Source: Candidatus Contendobacter odensis Run_B_J11
GTDB lineage: Bacteria; Pseudomonadota; Gammaproteobacteria; Competibacterales; Competibacteraceae
Reading direction: 5' to 3'
DNA length: 51,048 nt
Assembly: GCF_000531125.1 (NCBI RefSeq)
Contig: NZ_CBTK010000286.1
Span: 1-51,048, forward strand
Shown: piece after piece, positions 16,550 through 23,322 of the stretch
Position numbering within the stretch: position 1 is the stretch's first letter
Layout: each line of letters starts with the position of its first letter
Translations under genes and position numbers: made by a program
Notes under the pieces: generated by a model
The model's input: the letters and a program-made list of their open reading frames with translations, nothing else
Told to the model about the DNA's origin: nothing
Database searches by the model: none

Positions 16550-17475
16550 GCGGTTTCCTTGCGCTCCTGCGTTAATGTCATCTGTTCATAAACAGATGAG
16601 CGTACCGTTTCAATCTTTGATTTCAATACTGGAGAAACCTCACTAGAAAACCAATGCTTGAGTTCTTTTCTCACCTCTTGGATTACGGTCGTCCGGTCGC
16701 GGGCCTTGAGTTTCAAGACGTTCTTGTTCGTTTCTTTAAACACGGCGATAAACCGAGCAAAGTTCTCAATACGAACATCATCACCTCCTCTGGTGGTCAC
16801 TGTTCCTGTAAGTACCTGGCGTACCGCCGAATGACAAATCGGAGACATAGACGCTGTATCTCTCAATACCAGTTTCCGATACGTGGAAATCACATAATCC
16901 AGTGACTCCCCTGTCATCATCGCGTAAATCGCCGCTAACCTCACCGGAGTAGAGCTAAATATCGCCGCTTTGGTAGGCGCTTTCTTCAGAAGCAGATCAC
17001 AGAAAACGCCTATAATGTCGGCATACAAGTGAATTTGGGCGGGAGTAGTTTTTTTCGCTGATCTACTCAAATAACCATTAACATCAAAATTCATAATAGT
17101 TATCAGTAGTTTCGTTGCTTCCACCGTGAATTTAGGTAGCCGCGTTAAATCTTCGTCGGTTCGTCTTATGCCGCAATCAATCGCGGCGAAGGTATTATCA
17201 TCTAACCCATGGGTGATGATGACAGAAACCGGAATCCCCGCCTTCGCAATCGCCATAAGCCGATGCTGCCCGTCCAGTAGCCTCCCGGTTTCTGAAAACG
17301 CAATCCCTTGATGAGTAAATTGCCATTCTCCATTCTTAATCGAAGTCGCTAGACAATCCACCCACCCCAAGCGAACCCGACGATTCTGCTCGTTGCAACT
17401 GAGATATTTTGTTGCCATTTCGGGAGTTACCAGAACCATTTCACTTCTAATTTTTGAAGCCACATCATTCACCAT
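16546..17475 (-). CDS. ParB-fold protein with DGQHR motif
   Basis: 309 residues. The N-terminal third (TSIKNGEWQFTHQGIAFSE, then RLLDGQHRLMAIAKAGIP) has the DGQHR motif of ParB/sulfiredoxin-fold proteins that in phages are of unknown role. The remainder is mostly alpha-helical without a motif I recognise. The coding is visibly AT-richer than its neighbours, with many Lys, Ile and Asn codons, which suggests that it joined the phage later. It starts at an ATG at 17475 with no strong ribosome-binding site. Confidence 0.7.
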   Translation of the reverse strand: MVNDVASKIRSEMVLVTPEMATKYLSCNEQNRRVRLGWVDCLATSIKNGEWQFTHQGIAFSETGRLLDGQHRLMAIAKAGIPVSVIITHGLDDNTFAAIDCGIRRTDEDLTRLPKFTVEATKLLITIMNFDVNGYLSRSAKKTTPAQIHLYADIIGVFCDLLLKKAPTKAAIFSSTPVRLAAIYAMMTGESLDYVISTYRKLVLRDTASMSPICHSAVRQVLTGTVTTRGGDDVRIENFARFIAVFKETNKNVLKLKARDRTTVIQEVRKELKHWFSSEVSPVLKSKIETVRSSVYEQMTLTQERKETA

Positions 17476-17497
17476 GTCGTCAAGAGTTATAAACCAG

Positions 17498-17536
17498 CCG
17501 CAGCACTGTGATTTCAGTGTTGCGGTTTTTTGTTTT
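17498..17536 (+). terminator. Intrinsic terminator reading on the plus strand, opposite to flanking genes
   Basis: CCGCAGCACTG (17498-17508), a 6-base loop, CAGTGTTGCGG (17515-17525), then TTTTTTGTTTT. The stem is 11 bp with one G-T pair. On the minus strand there is no T tract, so it would stop plus-strand (antisense) transcription, although the flanking genes are on the minus strand. Confidence 0.7.
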
Positions 17537-17590
17537 CCGACGCCCTCGTCGGGAGACTGTATCAGCCGCTATCAGCGATAATTGCGGGCG

Positions 17591-17893
17591 TCAGAACGGG
17601 ATGTCGTCCTCTGCCGGCGCCGGCGCAGGTGCGGCCCGTTGCGGCGCGGATCGCGGCACGTCCTGGATCACCACGTTCTTGTCCTCCGGCTTGAACATCG
17701 AAACCATAATGCTGTCCCGATTCGGCTCGACATTCACCCCAGCCGGGTTGAACCAGCGCGACAGCGTGATCCACTTGCCGCCGTCATCCCCCAGCCAGAC
17801 TGAGCCAACATTCTGCCAGACTCCTTTCTCCTTACCCTGATTATCAGTGTAGGTGCGCGTTTTTACTGATAAATCGTAGAGCTTTTTAGCCAC
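17591..17893 (-). CDS. Single-stranded DNA-binding protein-like
   Basis: 100 residues. The C terminus, after a Pro/Ala-rich linker, is EDDIPF, the acidic SSB tail that binds host replication partners; the beta-rich N-terminal 80 residues (YDLSVKTRTYTDNQGKEKG, VWQNVGSVW) could be an OB fold. It is shorter than bacterial SSB. It starts at a GTG at 17893 inside the preceding gene (8-base overlap) and lies beside DnaB and initiator genes, so a role in phage replication is likely. Confidence 0.75.
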   Translation of the reverse strand: MAKKLYDLSVKTRTYTDNQGKEKGVWQNVGSVWLGDDGGKWITLSRWFNPAGVNVEPNRDSIMVSMFKPEDKNVVIQDVPRSAPQRAAPAPAPAEDDIPF

Positions 17894-18296
17894 TGGTTTT
17901 GACTCTTTTGCTTGCCGGTTTTAGGGGTTTTTCAGCCGATTTTGCCGCCAATTTCGCGGCTTTTTCAGTCGCCCGCTCTCTTGACTCAGCTTGCGACTGC
18001 CAATTCGCCATCACTTCCCACACTTTCATGTACTTATCGTGGCGCTCGCGCTCCTGGACGCTGCTCTTGAAATTGCCGTAATCCACGTTGCAAGCGGCAT
18101 GGTACAGCGCCTCGGCGACAATATCCCGCTCCACCAAGGCGCGAAAGCGATAGTCCGTACCCTCGCCTTCTATGGCTAAATAGTCTGGAAACACCTGCTC
18201 AATATCGCCCTTGATCCGCCCGCGCACCAGCAGGAAATCAGGGTTATTTTTGTCCTCGACGATACTCAAAAAGGCGTCATTCAAAAAAATCCACAT
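17886..18296 (-). CDS. Conserved phage/proteobacterial protein, unknown function
   Basis: 136 residues. The start MWIFLNDAFLSIVEDKNNPD, followed by LLVRGRIKGDIEQVFP and DYRFRALVERDIVA, is widespread in proteobacterial phages and mobile elements, without a known role. The C terminus is Lys/Ala-rich and probably unstructured. AAGGA precedes the ATG at 18296. It precedes the SSB-like gene and follows palindrome copy 3. Confidence 0.75.
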   Translation of the reverse strand: MWIFLNDAFLSIVEDKNNPDFLLVRGRIKGDIEQVFPDYLAIEGEGTDYRFRALVERDIVAEALYHAACNVDYGNFKSSVQERERHDKYMKVWEVMANWQSQAESRERATEKAAKLAAKSAEKPLKPASKRVKTSG

Positions 18297-18309
18297 ACGT
18301 TTTTCCTTT

Positions 18310-18329
18310 GGTTGCTTTCAGATACTATT
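18310..18329 (+). promoter_or_regulatory. Dispersed palindrome copy 3, upstream of the 17886-18296 gene
   Basis: GGTTGCTTTCAGATACTATT. Aligns to the consensus from position 3. The rest of the gap 18297-18504 shows no gene; on the minus strand GATAAT (just upstream) could be a -10. Confidence 0.6.
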
Positions 18330-18504
18330 ATCTGCTTTTTTTTGCGGGAGCGCAACTCAACTCCTAAGCCTCGCCCGCGCAGGACAGCCTAAAATCGCCG
18401 TGCCGCCTATTTTGCGTTTTAAGCCACGATTTCAACCGACCCGCTACGTTGGTAGCAAAAGCAGAAACGGACGCCACACGCGCCCGTTTTGACGGCTTCT
18501 AGGG

Positions 18505-18768
18505 CTATTCTGGTGGTGGGTTTTGATAGGCTAAAACCAAATCGTCGTCGGAACAGCGTCCGGCATGTCGGCAATCGGCGATCAGCGCCACCTGGATCAT
18601 CCAGGTTTCCGGCGTCCAGGCGTGGCGCTTGGCGGCGACCTTCATCGCTTCCCGCAATTCCGGGGGGAACGTCGCCAGTTGCGCCCGGCGCCCATTGGCG
18701 AGGACGGTCGCGGAGGGAATCGAGGGAACGCCCCTGGCCCGAATCCTGTCCAGAATTTCAGTAGTCAA
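18505..18768 (-). CDS. Small hypothetical phage protein
   Basis: 87 residues, from a TTG at 18768 preceded by GGGAGG at a good distance; it overlaps the dnaB stop by 11 bases. The product has a basic middle (ANGRRAQLATFPPELREAMK, VAAKRHAWTPETWMI), which may contain a ribbon-helix-helix or arginine-rich helix, but I do not recognise it. It is transcribed with dnaB. Confidence 0.6.
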   Translation of the reverse strand: MTTEILDRIRARGVPSIPSATVLANGRRAQLATFPPELREAMKVAAKRHAWTPETWMIQVALIADCRHAGRCSDDDLVLAYQNPPPE

Positions 18769-20146
18769 CGTAGTCGCCTCCCTTGCGGAAACCCTTGCCT
18801 TTTTTCGGCGCTGCGGGCGCGTTCTGGCTCGGTAGCCCTCCGGCCAGCGCGCTAAACCGGCAAAACTGGCCCTCGAACTTGAGCGGGACTGTGCCGATTT
18901 TGCCTTGGCGGTTTTTGCGAAAAATCAACTCCGCGCAGCCTTTGTCGAGGCTCGCTTCGTCGTACAACTCGTCGCGGTAGAGGAACCCGATCACGTCGGC
19001 GTCCTGCTCGATGCTGCCGCTTTCCCGCAGATCGGCCATGATCGGGCGCTTGTTGGTGCGCTGTTCGAGATCGCGGTTCAGTTGCGCCAGCGCGACGACC
19101 GGACAGTTCAACTCTCGCGCCAAGGCTTTCAACCCGCCAGAGATTTGCCCCACTTCCTGCGCCCGGTTGTCGTAGCGGCTGCCGGTTTTGTTGCCGGTCA
19201 TCAGCCCGATGTAGTCCACGACGACGATGCCGAGCGGGTGCTGGCGATGCAGGCGACGCGCCCGGCTCTGGAGTTCGGCGATGGACAGCGACGGCGAATC
19301 GTCGATCCACAGCGCGGCGCTCATCAGCCCCGCTGCGGATTCCGCCAGCTTTCCCCAGTCGGCTTCATCCAGCCGCGCCGATTGCAACTGGCCGTGGTCT
19401 ATCGGCGTTTCGCTGGCGAGCAGCCGCGCCGCGACTTCCTTGGCGCCCATTTCCAGCGTCGCCAGCAGCCCGTTGTGCCCTGCGGCCACTGCCGCCCATA
19501 GCCATTGCAGCCCGATCAGCGATTTGCCGGTCGAGGGGCGTCCGGCGATCACGTACAGCCGGCCCGGTTGCAGCCCGTCCGTCATGCGGTCTACCGCGTC
19601 CAGAGCGGTCGAGGCGCCGAGCAGGCGAGGCGTGTGGTTGGCTCGCGCATCCAGGTCGGCCAGTACCGCGCTCAGGGCGACGGACAGGGGCTGTAGGGTG
19701 TCGGCCTTGCCTGTGGATTCCAGCGTCGCCAGCGCGGCCTTGGCGCTGTTGATGGCCTTCTCGACATCCGACTCGCTGTGCGCCAGCGCCGCCAGTTGGG
19801 TGGCGATCACCGCCAGTTGCCGGCGCTTGGAGTAGCCGCGCACCAGGTCGGCATAGGTGCGGACGTTCGCCGCAGACGGGGTGTCGTGCGCCAGCAGGCC
19901 GAGGTACGAGAAGTCCACCTGGCCGGGAATCAGCCCGTCCCGTTCCAGCCGTTCGGCGACGGTGAGGATGTCAATCGGGCGGTGTTCAGCCGTCAGCGCC
20001 GCCATGGCCTGCCAGATGTGCCGGTGATCGGCCCCGGCGAAGTCGGACAGGGCGACTCGGTCGGCGATTTCAGCGAAGGCAATCGGCGAGACAAACAGTC
20101 CGCCGATGACGGCTTGTTCAGCCTCGCGGGAGAAGAGTTCAGGCAT
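18758..20146 (-). CDS. dnaB: Replicative DNA helicase, DnaB-type
   Basis: 462 residues. The N-terminal domain (FSREAEQAVIGGLFVSPIAF, HRHIWQAMAAL) binds primase; the C-terminal RecA-like ATPase has Walker A AGRPSTGKS and Walker B IVVVDYIGLM, then QISGGLKALARELNCPVVAL and LAQLNRDLEQRT. It unwinds DNA at the phage fork. The gene follows the initiator gene with an 8-base overlap, as in lambdoid O-P style modules where a DnaB homologue replaces the loader. GAGGA precedes the ATG at 20146. Confidence 0.95.
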   Translation of the reverse strand: MPELFSREAEQAVIGGLFVSPIAFAEIADRVALSDFAGADHRHIWQAMAALTAEHRPIDILTVAERLERDGLIPGQVDFSYLGLLAHDTPSAANVRTYADLVRGYSKRRQLAVIATQLAALAHSESDVEKAINSAKAALATLESTGKADTLQPLSVALSAVLADLDARANHTPRLLGASTALDAVDRMTDGLQPGRLYVIAGRPSTGKSLIGLQWLWAAVAAGHNGLLATLEMGAKEVAARLLASETPIDHGQLQSARLDEADWGKLAESAAGLMSAALWIDDSPSLSIAELQSRARRLHRQHPLGIVVVDYIGLMTGNKTGSRYDNRAQEVGQISGGLKALARELNCPVVALAQLNRDLEQRTNKRPIMADLRESGSIEQDADVIGFLYRDELYDEASLDKGCAELIFRKNRQGKIGTVPLKFEGQFCRFSALAGGLPSQNAPAAPKKGKGFRKGGDYVDY

Positions 20147-21080
20147 GGTCGTGATCCTCGTACTTGCCTTCGATGATGCTGGTCATGTGCCCGTCGTGGG
20201 TGATCCACTCCAGGCTTGCGGTGAACGGGGCTTTGCCGTTTTTGCCCGGCACCTTGCCGACGAGGAATCCGTTTTGTTCGGCGATGTAGCGGAAGTAGCG
20301 TTCCCAGTCGGGCAGGGTCTTGAGGTCTTCACGCCAGGCTCGCTTGATCTGGGTTTTGCGAAGGGGCGTGAGCTTGGCGACGGTAGGCAGGGTAGGCAGG
20401 CATTCGTGGTACAGCGCGACGATGGCTTGATACGGCGTGGGGTCGATCTTGGCTTTCGAGAGGGCGGTAGGGGGGGTGTCGCCCGGCGGCGAGACGACGA
20501 CATCACCTTCAGGTGATGAATGTTTTAAGTCTTGTTCCTGTTCCTGCTCTTGCTCCTGTTCCTGCTCCTGCTCCTGCTCTTGGCTTCGGAGGGGCTTGCT
20601 AACCCCCTTACCAAGCCCCTTACCAAGCCCCTTCAAATGGGCTTGCTTATCGGCGGCGATTCCAGAAGGGCTGGATAGGTGGTAAGCCTCTGAATACCTT
20701 TCAAAAAAATGCGATTTAATCCCCCCCTCTGGAAGCTGTCGGTATTCCTTGCGAATCCCGATCACCAGATTGTCATTCGCTTTTAGAGACTCCGCGATTT
20801 GGAACCGCGCCATCTCGCGCACCCATACCCAATCGGAGTCGGCGTCATACTCACAGAACCCATCGGTCACTAACTTATCAAGCCCCTTGCAAGCCCCTTC
20901 AAAGGGGATGCCGGTATCGTTGGCGATATAGGCGATTGGGCAGTAATAGGCTCCGATCATGTTGGAGTGAGGGCTGGTCATCAGGTACAGCGCGATCACC
21001 TGAGCGGTCGGATCGCCGCGCAATGCTCGCCCGGTTTTCCCTGTCCAGAATTGAGCCGAAACTTTGCCGTAGTCCCTCAT
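20139..21080 (-). CDS. Phage replication initiator-like protein
   Basis: 313 residues. Residues 1-130 (KVSAQFWTGKTGRALRGDPT, VIALYLMTSPHSNMIGAYY) resemble the N-terminal winged-helix domain of phage replication proteins; the C terminus (KLTPLRKTQIKRAWREDL, TASLEWITHDGHM) resembles the DnaT/replisome-organiser-type end. In between is a GKGLGKG repeat and a long QE repeat, QEQEQEQEQ and so on. It is followed by dnaB, which supports a role in origin recognition and helicase loading. GGGAGGA precedes the ATG at 21080. Homology to O itself is not shown. Confidence 0.75.
   Translation of the reverse strand: MRDYGKVSAQFWTGKTGRALRGDPTAQVIALYLMTSPHSNMIGAYYCPIAYIANDTGIPFEGACKGLDKLVTDGFCEYDADSDWVWVREMARFQIAESLKANDNLVIGIRKEYRQLPEGGIKSHFFERYSEAYHLSSPSGIAADKQAHLKGLGKGLGKGVSKPLRSQEQEQEQEQEQEQEQEQDLKHSSPEGDVVVSPPGDTPPTALSKAKIDPTPYQAIVALYHECLPTLPTVAKLTPLRKTQIKRAWREDLKTLPDWERYFRYIAEQNGFLVGKVPGKNGKAPFTASLEWITHDGHMTSIIEGKYEDHDHA
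20529..20582. repeat. Hexanucleotide repeat coding for the QE run
   Basis: Nine near-identical hexamers (CTCCTG/TTCCTG variants on the plus strand) encode 18 alternating Gln and Glu/Asp residues in the initiator. Length can change by slippage without breaking the frame. Confidence 0.85.
20613..20899. repeat. Four AAGCCCCTT direct repeats, possible origin iterons
   Basis: Copies at 20613-20621, 20625-20633, 20880-20888 and 20891-20899, arranged as two close pairs inside the initiator gene; a partial inverted AAGGGG follows the last. In lambdoid phages the origin iterons lie in gene O. The repeats also encode repeated Gly-Lys-Gly-Leu, so protein repetition could explain them. Confidence 0.4.
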
Positions 21081-21286
21081 GGCGCGTCCTCCCCTTGGGC
21101 TGAAACTCGGATCAGCTCATCCAGCGCCATACGCATAAAATCTACGAGGGCGACATACTCCATTAGCGAATCATCTGGAATTGCGGGATAAAAATCGGTG
21201 ATTCCCGTATAAACCCTTTCCAGCATTTCAACGGGAAGCCGGATTGCGTTTCCGTTCCCGCCCGATGTGCTACAATGAGCCTTCAT
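21077..21286 (-). CDS. Small hypothetical phage protein
   Basis: 69 residues from the ATG at 21286, which has AAGGA 9 bases upstream; an ATG at 21439 would extend through a hairpin and palindrome and is rejected. The product begins MKAHCSTSGGNGNAIRLPVE and has a helical, acidic C-terminal half; function unknown. Its stop overlaps the initiator start (ATGA), so it is the first gene of the replication operon. Confidence 0.7.
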   Translation of the reverse strand: MKAHCSTSGGNGNAIRLPVEMLERVYTGITDFYPAIPDDSLMEYVALVDFMRMALDELIRVSAQGEDAP

Positions 21287-21320
21287 TGAAAATTCCTTTG
21301 TTGCTGTTGCGTTGAATCGG

Positions 21321-21350
21321 AAAGCCCCTGCGCCGGGGCTTTTTCTTTGC
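21321..21350 (+). terminator. Hairpin with T tract in the leader of the replication operon, plus-strand polarity
   Basis: AAAGCCCC (21321-21328), a 6-base loop and GGGGCTTT, then TTTCTTT on the plus strand. The minus strand (the operon direction) lacks a T tract, so it would act as a terminator only for plus-strand transcripts. The 314 bases from 21287 to 21600 have no gene: they hold this hairpin and palindrome copies 4 and 5. Confidence 0.65.
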
Positions 21351-21355
21351 CTACC

Positions 21356-21375
21356 ATAGTCGCTTTTAGATACTG
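21356..21375 (+). promoter_or_regulatory. Dispersed palindrome copy 4, upstream of the replication operon
   Basis: ATAGTCGCTTTTAGATACTG, one of the best matches. Read on the minus strand it ends GCGACTATGGT, a possible -10 (GACTAT) for the replication operon. Confidence 0.7.
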
Positions 21376-21522
21376 ACTCAACAACTCTTAAACCGCTGAT
21401 TATCAACAAAATAACGGCGTTTCCCCGCTGAAATGGCATGATTTTTTCTCGCTATAGAAGATAATTTTACGGACAATCCATCGCTATGTGCGCTACCGCA
21501 CATACGCCGCATGACTTGTAAT

Positions 21523-21542
21523 GGTAACTTGTAGCTACTATG
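21523..21542 (+). promoter_or_regulatory. Dispersed palindrome copy 5
   Basis: GGTAACTTGTAGCTACTATG. It shares CTACTAT and GTAACTT with copy 11. It lies in the gap between the Cro-like gene stop and the next leader. Confidence 0.55.
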
Positions 21543-21600
21543 ATTAACCCTACAAAGGCATCCTGTTTTTCTCTGGGATGCCCCCCCGGATCGGGAGCGG

Positions 21601-21822
21601 TTAGCGAGGCGGACGGTGCGGCAGGCGCAGCAGCTCTTTGACCGTCACCCGCCCTTCTGAAAGCTGCTCGATGACTTCGGCATAGCGGGTTTCCCCCGTC
21701 CACTCCGTTCGCGGAAGTCGGCCCGCCTTGCCCCACTTATTGACGGACGGGTGCTTGACCCGGCAAGCCTTCGCCAGCCGGTTCGTACCGATGATGTGGA
21801 TCGCACGTTGGATATCGTTCAT
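21601..21822 (-). CDS. Cro/YdaS-like phage regulator
   Basis: 73 residues from the ATG at 21822 (MNDIQRAIHIIGTNRLAKAC). The sequence RLAKACRVKHPSVNKWGKAG is a helix-turn-helix of the YdaS/Cro type: a small dimeric repressor that opposes the CI-like protein. It is transcribed away from the CI-like gene at 21875; palindrome copy 6 lies in the 52-base divergent gap. An ORF extending to 21915 enters the CI-like gene and is rejected. It is the first gene of the leftward lytic operons. Confidence 0.8.
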   Translation of the reverse strand: MNDIQRAIHIIGTNRLAKACRVKHPSVNKWGKAGRLPRTEWTGETRYAEVIEQLSEGRVTVKELLRLPHRPPR

Positions 21823-21830
21823 GACGATTA

Positions 21831-21850
21831 TGGTATCCGATAGCGACTGA
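21831..21850. promoter_or_regulatory. Dispersed palindrome copy 6, divergent cro/cI operator
   Basis: TGGTATCCGATAGCGACTGA, in the only gap between the Cro-like and CI-like genes. As the immunity-region operator it argues that one of these two proteins binds all eleven copies. Read toward the Cro-like gene it leads into CATAAT, a -10-like hexamer. Confidence 0.75.
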
Positions 21851-21874
21851 AAACGGCAAGATGAGGAGTGATAT

Positions 21875-22252
21875 ATGCCTAAGAAAATCCCCGGCCCGCC
21901 GTCTGGCGAACACAAAGAATTTGCCGTCCGCTTCCGCGAAGCCTGCTACCAGGCGCGGCACACCATCGGCGAAACCCAACTCGAATTAGCGCGAGCGTTC
22001 GAGGTGAAAAGCACCACCATCCACGCCTGGCGGCATGGGATGAAGCTCCCGTCCGCCACGACCGCCCAGCGGATTGCCAATGGGCTGAACGTGTCGTTTG
22101 ACTGGCTGATGACCGGACGCGGCGATATGCGCCCCGCGCCCGCGACCGCGTCCAAAAAGACCGCACAGCAGATCGAAAAGCTCGATCCGCGCAGCCGCCA
22201 GATCTTTGAAGCGATGCTGGATGCGGCGACCAGCGCGGCCACTAAAAACTAG
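21875..22252 (+). CDS. CI-like repressor, XRE family, without protease domain
   Basis: 125 residues. An XRE helix-turn-helix lies at about 35-75 (TQLELARAFEVKSTTIHAWR, then ATTAQRIANGLNVSFDWLMT). The remaining 45 residues are a short helical tail; there is no LexA-like (S24) cleavage domain, so induction cannot use RecA-driven self-cleavage. That leaves an antirepressor (the KilA-N protein at 23.3 kb is a candidate) or titration. AGGAG precedes the ATG at 21875. Confidence 0.85.
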   Translation: MPKKIPGPPSGEHKEFAVRFREACYQARHTIGETQLELARAFEVKSTTIHAWRHGMKLPSATTAQRIANGLNVSFDWLMTGRGDMRPAPATASKKTAQQIEKLDPRSRQIFEAMLDAATSAATKN

Positions 22253-22260
22253 CGGAGGCG

Positions 22261-22450
22261 TTATTTTTCTGATACATGCGTTTTATTTTCGGGGGGGGGG
22301 TGACTGGCATTCCTGGCAGCAGCGAGGCTTAGGTTCTTCTCCCGTCCCGAAAAGGAGCCACTCTAACGAGACTCCCAGTGTCTTAGCCAAGCGAATAACG
22401 AATGCCATATCAAGGTGATCAATGTGCGGATTCAAGCGAGAGTGTCCCGG
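22261..22450 (-). pseudogene. Decayed second phage repressor (C-terminal HTH fragment)
   Basis: On the minus strand a 62-codon open stretch reads PHIDHLDMAFVIRLAKTLGV, then SLEWLLFGTGEEPK, the characteristic end of an XRE phage repressor HTH domain (compare FDWLMTGRGD in the functional repressor next to it). The first helices are missing: a TAA lies just upstream and there is no start with a ribosome-binding site. The stretch also contains a run of ten G. The gene is convergent with the CI-like gene and probably a relic of another prophage immunity region. The gap 22253-22675 otherwise holds regulatory repeats only. Confidence 0.7.
22291..22300. repeat. Run of ten G
   Basis: Ten consecutive G in the decayed repressor, coding Pro-Pro-Pro on the other strand. 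Such tracts change length easily in replication and sequencing. Confidence 0.9.
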
Positions 22451-22494
22451 TTAGGTTATAGGTGACTGCTAATGTACAAGTATTTTATAGGAAC

Positions 22495-22514
22495 GGGTTA
22501 CTTTTGGATACTAA
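22495..22514 (+). promoter_or_regulatory. Dispersed palindrome copy 7, upstream of the membrane protein
   Basis: GGGTTACTTTTGGATACTAA. Its right half, GGATACTA, is identical to the consensus. It lies 160 bases upstream of the 22676 gene, on the plus-strand arm. Confidence 0.55.
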
Positions 22515-22580
22515 AAAATTCACGGACGGGATCGGCGCTTTGGCACAGGGGTTGACCGGGAATGACACTGTTTGAGCGGA

Positions 22581-22627
22581 TTTCATTTTTGAAACGAGAT
22601 TCGTTTCACGGCGTTTCAAAAATGAAA
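22581..22627. promoter_or_regulatory. Nested inverted repeats upstream of the membrane protein
   Basis: TTTCATTTTTGAAAC (22581-22595) has a perfect 15-bp inverted copy at 22613-22627; inside lies GAAACGA-gat-TCGTTTC (22591-22607), another perfect repeat. No T tract follows, so this is more likely an operator or mRNA leader structure than a terminator. Confidence 0.6.
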
Positions 22628-22675
22628 GGGTACGAAAATAATCCCTTTTGACGACTGTAATGAGGATGGCGAGAG

Positions 22676-23101
22676 ATGAATCTGTGGATCATGGGGCTGG
22701 TGGTGGGGCTGGTGGTGGTGGGGTGCTGGCACGGAGCAAAAAAGACGAAGATGTCGATCTGGTGGTGGCTGATGGGGGCTGCCGTTGCTGCGCCTCCATT
22801 GTGGATTGTCGGGGTCGTTATTTTTGCGGTTTCTGGCGCTGCCAGCAGACCTTCGACGCCGGGGATGCCGCCCGACAACGCTTATACCTGCTTGGACTAT
22901 ATTCGCGGCCATTTAGACTGGAAGGATCGTAAATCGCTGCGAATTGAAGGGAAACCGGACACTACGGTTGACGGCAAGCTCGCCACCATCACGATCCACG
23001 TCAACGCCAAGAACTCGTTCGGCGCGTATGGCGGGGCGGAATCCTTCATCTGCCAGCTATACAACGGGAAAATCATCACGGCCACAAAGGGGGTTGAATA
23101 A
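22676..23101 (+). CDS. Small inner-membrane protein, unknown function
   Basis: 141 residues. Two membrane segments lie at about 4-17 (WIMGLVVGLVVVGCW) and 30-52 (WWLMGAAVAAPPLWIVGVVI), followed by a soluble domain of about 85 residues with a Cys pair (C73, C127 by count) ending in FICQLYNGKIITATKG. It stands alone between the repressor and the C4-RNA/KilA-N region, a usual place for genes expressed in the lysogen, such as superinfection exclusion; that is inference. A nested inverted repeat precedes it. Confidence 0.7.
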   Translation: MNLWIMGLVVGLVVVGCWHGAKKTKMSIWWWLMGAAVAAPPLWIVGVVIFAVSGAASRPSTPGMPPDNAYTCLDYIRGHLDWKDRKSLRIEGKPDTTVDGKLATITIHVNAKNSFGAYGGAESFICQLYNGKIITATKGVE

Positions 23102-23111
23102 TTGTAGTTGA

Positions 23112-23199
23112 TTTTTCAGATCAAGCGGGGCTATGCTGAACTCGGAGCTTGAAAACTCCCGATAGCGGTACCCGCACCCGAAAGCCTTGCGGTTTTTTT
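23112..23199 (+). ncRNA. Probable C4-type antisense RNA
   Basis: The region 23140-23165 can form a hairpin (GGAG/CTCC around loop CTTGAAAA), and 23172-23199 forms a terminator (CCGCA...TGCGG, then seven T). CTTGAAAACTCCCGATAG (23148-23165) is complementary in two blocks to 23253-23268 in the following leader (CTATCG and TTTTCAA). This is the plan of the C4 RNA of phages P1 and N15, which blocks translation or transcription of an antirepressor gene. The gene after it is KilA-N. Boundaries are approximate. Confidence 0.65.
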
Positions 23200-23212
23200 G
23201 CGCCCTGATCAA

Positions 23213-23279
23213 TGGTCAGGAAGGCGGGGAAATATCCAATACCCTGCGCCGTCTATCGCGGTTTTCAACTTCCTGACCA
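23213..23279 (+). promoter_or_regulatory. Leader of the KilA-N gene: antisense target and 11-bp inverted repeat
   Basis: TGGTCAGGAAG (23213-23223) and its perfect inverted copy CTTCCTGACCA (23269-23279) can enclose the C4-RNA target CTATCGCGGTTTTCAA (23253-23268). So the target lies in the loop of a long hairpin, and pairing with the antisense RNA could change the leader structure before the ribosome-binding site at 23310. Confidence 0.6.
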
Positions 23280-23322
23280 CCTTCTAATGAAGGTAATTGA
23301 AAAAACGATAGAGGCTGTACCC

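Noticed and set aside
18758..19310. Arg/Pro-rich ORFs opposite and out of frame in dnaB
   Set aside because: Typical GC-rich shadow frames of a well-recognised helicase gene.
22206..22418. Plus-strand ORF across the repressor gap
   Set aside because: Reads as low-complexity shadow; the minus strand has the recognisable repressor fragment.
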